The notes under the pieces were generated by a model. It searched no databases. It was not told the origin of the DNA and saw nothing but the letters and a program-made list of their open reading frames with translations. The position numbers were made by a program, and so were the translations under genes. From the NCBI GenBank assembly GCA_021841935.1, contig JAKCDL010000001.1, forward strand, positions 195,679 through 259,678: 64,000 bases of DNA. Direction: 5' to 3'. Below, in pieces: positions 57,045-64,000 of the stretch; position 1 is the first letter of the stretch; every line of letters begins with the position of its first letter. Source of the DNA: Actinomycetes bacterium (lineage in GTDB: Bacteria; Actinomycetota; Acidimicrobiia; Acidimicrobiales; Acidimicrobiaceae).

Positions 57045-58046
57045 GTGCAACTTTTTACAGAATCACCAATTCAAGAGATCGATCAATACCTAGCGCGCCT
57101 CGAAGTGCTCCTAGGTCAGGCGGTGGCATCGGATGACCCACGATTGTCAGAGGTTGCAGCCCATCTTATAAAGGCTGGCGGGAAGAGGATTAGACCCACT
57201 CTGACCATAACTTCCGCACGCGCAGCAGGTATTGAAGTTGACGATCGCCTTTTAATGGCTGCAGTCGCAGTCGAACTTGTTCACCTCGCATCTCTATATC
57301 ACGATGATGTCATGGACGAAGCAACCACAAGACGCAACGTCCCCAGCGTCAACAGCAGGTGGGGTAATCTAGTCGCGATCGTAGCAGGTGATTTCCTACT
57401 TGCAAGAGCGGCGGCAATAGCGGCAGATCTTGGACAAGATGTGGCCAAGTTACTCGCAACAACTCTTGCGCACCTATGTGAAGGACAAATTCTTGAGGTA
57501 AATGCAACCTTTGATTCAAGTCGCAGCGTAGCTAGCTACAACGAAGCAATAGCGGGTAAGACTGCCAGCCTCATGGCTACGGCATGCCGAATTGGTGCTT
57601 TGAGCGCAGGTGTGGCCAGCGAACAACTCGATAAGCTCGAGAGGATTGGTTTTCTCTTTGGTATGGTCTATCAAATTCGCGACGACGTCCTAGACATCAT
57701 AGGAACCGAAGAGGAGCTAGGAAAGCTACCGGGTCAAGATCTCATTGAAGGCGTCTACACCCTGCCTACAATCATTGCGATTCAATCCCAAGGGTCAAAT
57801 TCAGAGATCGCATTGCGCCTCAACGAGGTAGCAAAGAATGAAAATGACTTGACTATTGCGAAGAAGCTCATCGTAGGTTCAGGATCGATAGAAGAGTCGA
57901 TTCGGATTGCACAGGAGTATTGCGACGAGGCGTCGAGAATCGCTCAAGAGTTTGGAAATGCCATAGGCGACTACCTAGGTTCACTCGCAAACTCACTTCT
58001 TTCGACGGTCAGCGACATAGCAGATGAGCGAGTCCGGTCGGCGTGA
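57045..58046 (+). CDS. Polyprenyl diphosphate synthase
   Basis: All-trans prenyl chain elongation enzyme of 333 residues. The first aspartate-rich motif is DDVMD (87-91) and the second is in QIRDDVLDIIG; GGKRIRPTL binds the allylic diphosphate. It likely makes the isoprenoid tail of menaquinone, the electron donor of the bcc complex; chain length cannot be read from sequence. The start is GTG at 57045. Confidence 0.93.
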   Translation: MQLFTESPIQEIDQYLARLEVLLGQAVASDDPRLSEVAAHLIKAGGKRIRPTLTITSARAAGIEVDDRLLMAAVAVELVHLASLYHDDVMDEATTRRNVPSVNSRWGNLVAIVAGDFLLARAAAIAADLGQDVAKLLATTLAHLCEGQILEVNATFDSSRSVASYNEAIAGKTASLMATACRIGALSAGVASEQLDKLERIGFLFGMVYQIRDDVLDIIGTEEELGKLPGQDLIEGVYTLPTIIAIQSQGSNSEIALRLNEVAKNENDLTIAKKLIVGSGSIEESIRIAQEYCDEASRIAQEFGNAIGDYLGSLANSLLSTVSDIADERVRSA

Positions 58047-58141
58047 GACATCTCTGTGGCACACCGATTATCTGGGCAGTCTCTAAGAAATAAGTCCAAC
58101 CTTAATTCCCAAGATAATCGCCTGCCGCTGACTACCTAATT

Positions 58142-58624
58142 TCAAGCAGTTTCTAACTCAGGGATATCACTTCCTGAGAACATAAATCTGTTGAAGATGA
58201 AGTACTTTCCGACCCAAAGAACTCCAAAAGCGAAAAGCGAGGCAAAATTCACTGCCAGTGCGGCCCCAAGGTGAGAAAAGCTATGACTCTTGGCGAACTT
58301 ATCTGCAAAAGATACTGTAACCAACGACACTGCTAGCCCCAAAAAGGCTAACGCCCAAAAAGGAAAGACTTCCTTCCAAAAGTGCGACTTTCCACTCTTA
58401 CCCCACGCCCAGTTACGATTCATGTAGTATGCCGGAACTGCCGATACGCCCGTGGCAATCACATTCGAAGACGTCGCACTGAACTTACGAAAGACCCCGT
58501 AAAGGACGAACAGAGTGACTTGACCAACGACGACAGAGACTCCAGAAGTTACCATATACCGAAAGGCCTTTACGTACTTGCCATCAGTGCGGAACTCGTT
58601 GATCAACCCTCGACTATCCAACAA
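58142..58624 (-). CDS. GtrA-family membrane protein
   Basis: Protein of 160 residues with four predicted membrane helices. The conserved FRYMVTSGVSVVVGQVTLF start and AVPAYYMNRNWAWG loop mark the GtrA family. Members help flip or present polyprenyl-phosphate-linked sugars for surface glycosylation. It is a single gene between the prenyl synthase and tesB. Confidence 0.9.
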   Translation of the reverse strand: MLDSRGLINEFRTDGKYVKAFRYMVTSGVSVVVGQVTLFVLYGVFRKFSATSSNVIATGVSAVPAYYMNRNWAWGKSGKSHFWKEVFPFWALAFLGLAVSLVTVSFADKFAKSHSFSHLGAALAVNFASLFAFGVLWVGKYFIFNRFMFSGSDIPELETA

Positions 58625-58838
58625 TTAGATCTCCAGCTTCGGTGCAGTGTAACCCTTTAACACTATACGGTTCTATCGGCGTGTGTAGCATAGTGCTAAA
58701 GGCGGACACAAGAGCATCATAAATAGGCAGATACACGGGCTAAGGTGTAGCAAAATTCACACACTTAGATTGAAGGCGACACATTGGCACTTAAAATTTC
58801 TCGAGGAGAGTTGCGCTAGAGCGTGACAATAAAAAAAC

Positions 58839-59702
58839 ATGACTGAAAGCCTTGATAACTTAATTTCGATTCTTGACCTCGAACAAATCGAGGTCAACAT
58901 CTTTAGAGGGTATACACCCGACGAAAAACGTATAAGGGTGTTTGGTGGACAAGTTGCTGCTCAAGCTCTTATTGCGGCCGGGCGTACCGTGGATGGACTT
59001 TCGGTGCACTCCCTCCATGCCTACTTCTTGCGACCAGGGGATATGAAGGTTCCGATAGTCTACGTGGTGGACAGAATCAGGGATGGCAAGTCATTTGCAA
59101 CTCGCAGGGTTGTTGCCTTCCAGCACGGAGAGGCGATCTTCAATCTCTCGGCATCTTTCCACAAAGAAGAGGTCGGTATCGATCATCAAATCAAGATGCC
59201 CGAGGTACCGCCTCCTTCGTCTCTTCCCACCTTCAAAGAGAAGATGGCACCATTCGCAAAACGTATGGGCGAGTGGTATTCGCGACCCCGACCTCTCGAT
59301 CAACGTTACGTAACTGAACCTAATATGTTCAAGACCGATTCGCCTAGAGAACCATTACAACAGGTCTGGGTCAGAGCCGACGGCACGCTCCCTGACGATC
59401 CGCTTCTCCATGCGTGCGTAATTGCGTATGCATCGGATATGACCCTCCTCGACTCCATAATGCTTCCTCATCAAATTTCGTGGGACCAACCAGGGATAAT
59501 GGTAGCGAGTCTCGACCATGCAATGTGGTTTCATAGGCCCTTTAGGGCCGACGAGTGGTTTTTATACGACCAACAAAGCACCAACGCATACGGCGCTCGG
59601 GGCCTCGCTCGTGGCGAGATCTACTCAGAGAGTGGCACTTTATTAGTCTCGGTGGTTCAAGAGGGTCTCATAAGAATCACCGACCAATATCGACCGGATT
59701 AA
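58839..59702 (+). CDS. tesB: Acyl-CoA thioesterase II
   Basis: Double hot-dog thioesterase of 287 residues that hydrolyses acyl-CoA. RVFGGQVAAQALIAAGRTV, SLHAYFLRPGD and DGKSFATRRVVAFQ form the N-terminal fold, while SLDHAMWFHRPFRADEW belongs to the second, with the catalytic Asp in DHAMWFH. It has no operon partners. Confidence 0.95.
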   Translation: MTESLDNLISILDLEQIEVNIFRGYTPDEKRIRVFGGQVAAQALIAAGRTVDGLSVHSLHAYFLRPGDMKVPIVYVVDRIRDGKSFATRRVVAFQHGEAIFNLSASFHKEEVGIDHQIKMPEVPPPSSLPTFKEKMAPFAKRMGEWYSRPRPLDQRYVTEPNMFKTDSPREPLQQVWVRADGTLPDDPLLHACVIAYASDMTLLDSIMLPHQISWDQPGIMVASLDHAMWFHRPFRADEWFLYDQQSTNAYGARGLARGEIYSESGTLLVSVVQEGLIRITDQYRPD

Positions 59703-59708
59703 AAAATA

Positions 59709-59740
59709 TGTGGGGTCGTCACGACTTTGACGACCCCACA
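59709..59740. terminator. Intrinsic terminator between tesB and gltA (probably bidirectional)
   Basis: TGTGGGGTCGTCA (59709-59721) and its exact complement (59728-59740) form a 13-bp GC-rich stem with a 6-nt loop. On the minus strand it is followed by TATTTTTTAA, a proper U-tract for gltA. It also ends the convergent tesB transcript. Confidence 0.85.
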
Positions 59741-59770
59741 CTATGTGCAGCTTCAACTAGGTGCTGGAGA

Positions 59771-61039
59771 CTACCTCTGCTCCATGGAAACATACTTTCG
59801 CTCTCCTACGCCAGTGTATAGCTGACGAGGGCGGACGATCTTCAAATCTTGATCTAGAAGCTCGGACCAGTGAGCGAGCCACCCCGAAATACGCGGTATC
59901 GCAAAGAGTACCGGGAACATATCGACCGGGAATCCCATTGCTTGATAGATAAGGCCCGAGTAAAAGTCGACATTTGGATAGAGCTTACGAGAGACGAAGT
60001 AGTCGTCCTTGAGGGCTACCTCTTCTAGCTTCAAAGCTATGTCAAGTAACGGGTTCTTGCCTGTAACATCAAAGACGTCATAGGCAACCTTCTTGATGAT
60101 ACGAGCACGGGGATCGTAGTTCTTATATACTCGGTGTCCGAAGCCCTGGAGACGACCACGACCCTCTTTGACTCCTTGAATGAATGAGTCGACGTTGTCG
60201 ATCGAACCAATCTCTGTCAACATCTTTACTACTGCCTCATTAGCACCGCCATGGCGTGGACCATAGAGTGCCGCAGCTGCCGCTGCCGCCGAGGAGTAGG
60301 GGTCCGCGTGGGCCGAACCAGCAGTGCGCATCGCTGTAGTTGAACAATTTTGCTCGTGGTCGGCGTGAAGAATAAAGAGAACGTCGATCGCCTTAGTTAG
60401 CGCTGGATTCGCCTCGTAACGGGGTTCTGCTACCTTCCACATCATTGAAAGGAAGTTAGCAGCAAACGGAAGTTCGTTATCTGGATAGACAAAAGGCATA
60501 CCCACGCTGAAACGGTGGGCTGCAGCTGCCAAAGTCGGCATCTTGGCGATCAATCTTACGATCTGCTTCTCTCTTGACTCTACGCTGTAGATGTCCTTTG
60601 CATCGCTGTAGAAGGTCGACAATGCCGCAACCGCGGAGACGAGCATTCCCATCGGATGGGCATCGTAGTGAAAGCCCTCGAGGAATCGTTTGCGAACGTT
60701 CTCGTGAATAAACGTATGGTGGGTAACTTCTTTGACCCAAGCGTCATATTGTTCCTTGTTTGGCAACTCACCCTTGAGCAAGAGGTAAGCCACTTCAAGA
60801 TAGGTTGACTCTTCTGCCAATTGTTCGATCGGATATCCGCGATACCTAAGTATTCCCTCGTCCCCATCGAGATATGTGATCGAACTTTCGCACATCGCAG
60901 TAGTTGTCAAACCTGAATCGTAAAACCACAGTCCTGGCAGCAGCGAACGCCACGCGTCACTTGATACTCCGCCTTCGGTAATTGGAATCTCTACGGACTT
61001 ACCGGTCCGGTTGTCCGTAATAGTTATTGACTCTGGCAC
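59771..61039 (-). CDS. gltA: Citrate synthase
   Basis: Enzyme of 422 residues that joins acetyl-CoA and oxaloacetate at the entry of the TCA cycle. It has ILRYRGYPIEQLAEES, the catalytic His in ILHADHEQNCST and in YGPRHGGANEAV, GFGHRVYKNYDPRA and RPRQLYTG at the end. The N-terminal small beta domain marks the hexameric Gram-negative-like type that is common in actinobacteria. Confidence 0.96.
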   Translation of the reverse strand: MPESITITDNRTGKSVEIPITEGGVSSDAWRSLLPGLWFYDSGLTTTAMCESSITYLDGDEGILRYRGYPIEQLAEESTYLEVAYLLLKGELPNKEQYDAWVKEVTHHTFIHENVRKRFLEGFHYDAHPMGMLVSAVAALSTFYSDAKDIYSVESREKQIVRLIAKMPTLAAAAHRFSVGMPFVYPDNELPFAANFLSMMWKVAEPRYEANPALTKAIDVLFILHADHEQNCSTTAMRTAGSAHADPYSSAAAAAAALYGPRHGGANEAVVKMLTEIGSIDNVDSFIQGVKEGRGRLQGFGHRVYKNYDPRARIIKKVAYDVFDVTGKNPLLDIALKLEEVALKDDYFVSRKLYPNVDFYSGLIYQAMGFPVDMFPVLFAIPRISGWLAHWSELLDQDLKIVRPRQLYTGVGERKYVSMEQR

Positions 61040-61250
61040 TTTCTATTGGCCTCCATCATTCGAGCGATTCTTTATTTCTTTTCCGACCCACCTTGGCCTT
61101 TTGCCAACTCTGATCGATACTCTCTCTAAGACTAAACAACTTTGTTCGTCAACGACAAATCTTAGGATCTAAAAGTATCAATAGGTATGTCATTCGAAGT
61201 TCTTCGGCTCACCTTGACGATAAAGTGAATTTCCACTAGGGTGACTTCTC

Positions 61251-61691
61251 ATGGGTCGACGCGTTAGCACATATTTAAATTTCGAAGGAAACTGCGAAGA
61301 GGCATTCAACTTCTACGCTCAAGCCTTCTCCGTTGACTTTTCCGACCCAATAGTTCGCTTTGACGACATGACATTTCCAGAAGGTTCGCCAGCCCTGGAC
61401 TCTCATGAAGCAAACTTAGTCATGCACACTCAGCTTGAGATCGTCCCAGGGCACCTGTTACACGGAACTGACATGTTGAGGTCGATGGGCCACGAACTTA
61501 GGGTGGGTAACAACACCACTATTAGCGTCGACTTTGATAACAAGGAGGACCTCGATAGTGTCTTTTCTGCCCTCGCACCGGACTCTACTGAGCGAGTAGA
61601 TCCAATTCCACAGATGTGGGGTGCCTACTGGGCTGTCCTTCTAGACCGTTACAAGATACGTTGGATGTTCAACGCGCCTTTTGGTAACTAG
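61251..61691 (+). CDS. VOC-family protein (PhnB/glyoxalase-like)
   Basis: Protein of 146 residues with the start YLNFEGNCEEAFNFYAQAF and the ending DRYKIRWMFN, which match PhnB-like members of the vicinal oxygen chelate superfamily. Their function is mostly unknown; some bind metal and resistance or signalling ligands. It is a single gene, divergent from gltA. Confidence 0.9.
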   Translation: MGRRVSTYLNFEGNCEEAFNFYAQAFSVDFSDPIVRFDDMTFPEGSPALDSHEANLVMHTQLEIVPGHLLHGTDMLRSMGHELRVGNNTTISVDFDNKEDLDSVFSALAPDSTERVDPIPQMWGAYWAVLLDRYKIRWMFNAPFGN

Positions 61692-61742
61692 CGCTACTTT
61701 GCAAGACTGAACTAATTGAAGCAAGTGGCTCGATCTTCCAAG

Positions 61743-62177
61743 CTATGAATTTGGAGTGTAGCGATATACATTGGTCTTTCTAAGTTCAAATCCCTCTCGA
61801 ACATAGAGGCGATTCGCGGCCTCACGATCCGGCCTTGAAGTTAGGTCGATACTCTTTGCTCCCTTTGCTGAAGCTATTGAGTTTGCCCTTCGGACCAGAT
61901 AAGAACCTACGGACTTACCCCTTGCTCTCTCATCGACTACGACGTCTTCAATCCATGCCCTTATTCCAGTTGGGATGCGAAAGACGATCAACGTAAGCAT
62001 CCCTAGAGCAGTTCCAGCTTCATCTCTTGCGACTATCAAAGTTGCATCCTCATCAGAAATTATCTCCGAAAGGTCTTCCTTTGACATAGGTCCCGAAGAT
62101 CGTGAAAGCTGCGGTATCAAACGATTGAGCTCCGAAAGTAACGTCTCTGAGAATTCTGTAGCAACTTCGATTTCCAA
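61743..62177 (-). CDS. GNAT-family N-acetyltransferase
   Basis: Protein of 144 residues with the acetyl-CoA-binding motif A as VVDERARGKSVGSYLVRRA and a preceding AWIEDVVV strand, then RPDREAANRLYVREGFELRKTNVY. The substrate is unknown. The ending is typical of small GNAT enzymes that act on amines. Confidence 0.9.
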   Translation of the reverse strand: MEIEVATEFSETLLSELNRLIPQLSRSSGPMSKEDLSEIISDEDATLIVARDEAGTALGMLTLIVFRIPTGIRAWIEDVVVDERARGKSVGSYLVRRANSIASAKGAKSIDLTSRPDREAANRLYVREGFELRKTNVYRYTPNS

Positions 62178-62270
62178 AACACTTCTCCCACGGTAAAAGA
62201 CAATTGACAGGGTATTGCCTATTCGTCACCTTCTTAAACTTCCTTTAGAGTAGTGCCCTAGCTGCAAGGA

Positions 62271-63071
62271 TCACACTTGACAATTGGGACAGTAGAAGAT
62301 CGGTCTCGGAATTCTCTCATTAGGCGATCCGAGCGTTCGACGACGAACCGCATTAGTACAGATCCGGCATGGCAGTCCCGACCTACCATAGACGAAGGTT
62401 CCTTCGATATCACTATCAAAGACTCGCTTTACGTTGGCGTTTTGGGTGGCGTTGAATTTCAGATCTGACCGAGCAACCTCAAGCATCTCTGCTAATTCTT
62501 CTATTGCGACATCCTTTGCAGGTCGATATGGAGACATCCGGACTTTAAAGAGAGTCTCACATCGGTAGATATTGCCAATTCCTGCAACAATTCTTTGGTC
62601 CAAGAGCGCTTCACCGATCGAGACGTCACCCGAAAATTGCCTCAACTTCATAAAGGCAGTTTCAACTTCTAGCTCGTCTCGAATAAGGTCCGATCCAAGT
62701 TCAGACCTAAAACTCCCGAGCGTCCTCTCAACTCCCAAACCAAGCTGTAGCAAGGGGACGTCAAATGCGACCGCTACAACATCACCTGTCTCAATTACGC
62801 AGACCGCATGGCGTGCTGAGCGTTTCCACCGTACGCCAGGAGAATAAAGATGCCAACTTCCAAACATCTTCGAGTGCGCACGAAGGATACGGTCATCTTC
62901 AAAAACTATGAAGAGATTTTTACCGATTGAAGTGACATCTTCAATTACCTTTCCAACGAGGAGTTCTTCGCTGTAGGGGATCGGGCGGAGGTAGCTTTTG
63001 GCGACCCTCTTTTGGATCAGGTGGCGACCTAGATTCTGCGAAATTCTAAATATCGTGTCACCCTCGGGCAC
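62271..63071 (-). CDS. DNA-formamidopyrimidine glycosylase family protein (Nei type)
   Basis: Base-excision repair enzyme of 266 residues. The start MPEGDTI provides the catalytic Pro2 and Glu3 of the Nei subfamily. A helix-two-turn-helix (about 150-185, IGEALLDQRIVAGIGNIYR) and a C-terminal zinc finger (CRIC and CPNC) follow. It would remove oxidised pyrimidines. It lies 6 bp after the Lhr gene, a pairing common in actinobacteria (lhr-nei2). Confidence 0.94.
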   Translation of the reverse strand: MPEGDTIFRISQNLGRHLIQKRVAKSYLRPIPYSEELLVGKVIEDVTSIGKNLFIVFEDDRILRAHSKMFGSWHLYSPGVRWKRSARHAVCVIETGDVVAVAFDVPLLQLGLGVERTLGSFRSELGSDLIRDELEVETAFMKLRQFSGDVSIGEALLDQRIVAGIGNIYRCETLFKVRMSPYRPAKDVAIEELAEMLEVARSDLKFNATQNANVKRVFDSDIEGTFVYGRSGLPCRICTNAVRRRTLGSPNERIPRPIFYCPNCQV

Positions 63072-63077
63072 TTTGAC

Positions 63078-64000
63078 CTACCTCGTCGAGACGTTAAAGT
63101 TTTTGCCCGGAACAAATCCCCGTGGAGTTTCAACCAAACCCACAGCGACGCAAAGAGGGCGCAGAGGGCTATCCGGATCCAATTTAACGTGCGCATCTCT
63201 TCGCACATCTCCTATCCTCTGAAAAAGTCCCGCGAGCGCTTGAGCAAAGATCTGTTCGTCGAGATCTTCGGGCGAGTAGGTGTCGAGGAGTGTCGAGGAG
63301 ACGAGGTTGTAGAAGATCGTAGGCAACCCATCGTCTAAAAATACCAAGGAGCGTCGCCTATATTGAGCGCTCGTACGCGAAAGTACCAGCTCAGGGTAGT
63401 CAATGACCTTGCCATAAGGATTAGCTGAATCTCTTTCAAAGATCCACTTCAAAGACCTTGAACCACGTGAAGTTCCACCCACTTCACTACGCATCAGATC
63501 CAATAGTGTTGGTCTCATAAATTGAAGGTGGCCTAGCTTTTCGACAAAGACACCCTTCACCAGATGTCCACTAGCAACCAAGGTATCCAATGATCGCCTG
63601 TACTTTGAGAAGCCTCCTTGAAGCGACAAAAAGTTGAATGATCTTGGCGTAACTACGGTCTGCCTATCGACTATCGAAAGCAAAAAATCGATCTCGGTGC
63701 CGTTCGATCTAATCGAATCTAGGCGACGAAATCGAGCTGTGGCAAGACCGTCGCGCTCCCTTTCAATTGCAGTCGCTATCCCTCTTCTCAAACCTCCCCT
63801 CGAGGGCAACGCCTTCGATGAACCGAAGTTTTTGCCATAAACTCGCGAAAGTCCGTTGCGCAAGAGCTTCATAGAGTCACAGGTCAAAGTAGCGGACTTC
63901 AAAGCCTCGATGACCTTTGAAGTAGCGCTGAAACCCTCCTCTAGGTCACTTATTGAAAAGAGATCGCCGACTCCATCTAGCCACGAAAGGTCTTCACTTG
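63078..64000 (-). CDS. lhr: ATP-dependent DNA helicase Lhr, C-terminal end (cut by window edge)
   Basis: An open minus-strand frame reaches the right edge, so only the last 306 codons or so are visible. RYRRSLDTLVASGHLVKGVFVEKLGHLQF, shown here as the segments YRRSLDTLVASGHL and GVFVEKLGHLQF, then ANPYGKVIDYPE and the ending ETPRGFVPG match the C-terminal domain of actinobacterial Lhr. The ATPase core would lie outside. In some bacteria this C-terminal domain has uracil glycosylase activity. It overlaps functionally with the Nei gene that follows. Confidence 0.85.
   Translation of the reverse strand, partial: SEDLSWLDGVGDLFSISDLEEGFSATSKVIEALKSATLTCDSMKLLRNGLSRVYGKNFGSSKALPSRGGLRRGIATAIERERDGLATARFRRLDSIRSNGTEIDFLLSIVDRQTVVTPRSFNFLSLQGGFSKYRRSLDTLVASGHLVKGVFVEKLGHLQFMRPTLLDLMRSEVGGTSRGSRSLKWIFERDSANPYGKVIDYPELVLSRTSAQYRRRSLVFLDDGLPTIFYNLVSSTLLDTYSPEDLDEQIFAQALAGLFQRIGDVRRDAHVKLDPDSPLRPLCVAVGLVETPRGFVPGKNFNVSTR

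Overview
The window looks like a chromosomal segment of a Gram-positive actinobacterium of the class Acidimicrobiia, possibly a relative of Acidithrix or Ferrithrix (an inference; no 16S rRNA gene is present). The evidence is the actinobacterial bcc-aa3 respiratory cluster (ctaE-qcrCAB-ctaCDF), the argS-lysA-hom-thrC-rho-rpmE-prfA-prmC gene order, an actinobacterial-type HelD, DisA next to RadA and ClpC, an F420-type luciferase-like oxidoreductase, an Lhr-Nei pair and an LCP cell-wall ligase, all in DNA of only moderate GC content.

Layout. 1-5747 (minus): a CUT1 sugar or glycerol-phosphate ABC uptake operon (ATPase, two permeases, lipoprotein binding protein) that continues without a gap into an OmpR-type regulator and a sensor kinase cut by the left edge. 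5748-9283: a secreted Thr/Pro-linker protein and an LLM oxidoreductase, with long non-coding gaps. 9284-14150: a gene-poor, visibly GC-richer and decayed island. It holds a possible HEPN-like fragment, a degenerate HsdR nuclease domain overlapping an intact Mrr-like endonuclease gene, and the tail of a serine recombinase, and it ends beside tRNA-Ala(CGC). 14256-21466: a 754-bp near-identical direct duplication carrying a complete marR gene brackets about 5 kb with a second two-component system and an LCP gene. 21467-24478: an AAA+ ATPase gene broken near its 5' end by two in-frame stop codons, then gene-poor DNA with short repeats.

24479-36090 (minus) is the housekeeping block argS-lysA-hom-thrC-rho-rpmE-unknown-prfA-prmC. 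thrB is missing from its usual place, and hom has no conventional start codon that preserves its Rossmann motif; it appears to start at ATT behind a Shine-Dalgarno sequence. 36223-38906 (plus) carries tRNA-Arg(CCG), a murE with DNPG in place of the usual DNPR motif, and a GT2 glycosyltransferase. 38968-46618 (minus) has a DedA protein and the cytochrome bcc-aa3 supercomplex genes. 46784-56652 has helD, hemE and cgoX for haem synthesis, and the clpC-radA-disA stress and genome-integrity operon. 57045-64000 has a polyprenyl diphosphate synthase, a GtrA protein, TesB, citrate synthase, a glyoxalase-like protein, a GNAT enzyme, an Nei-type glycosylase and the C-terminal end of an Lhr helicase cut by the right edge.

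No CRISPR array, intact transposase, complete prophage or rRNA operon was seen. No complete new system was found. The most unusual items are the marR duplication, the broken ATPase gene, the ATT-initiated hom, the MurE motif change and the decayed restriction island.
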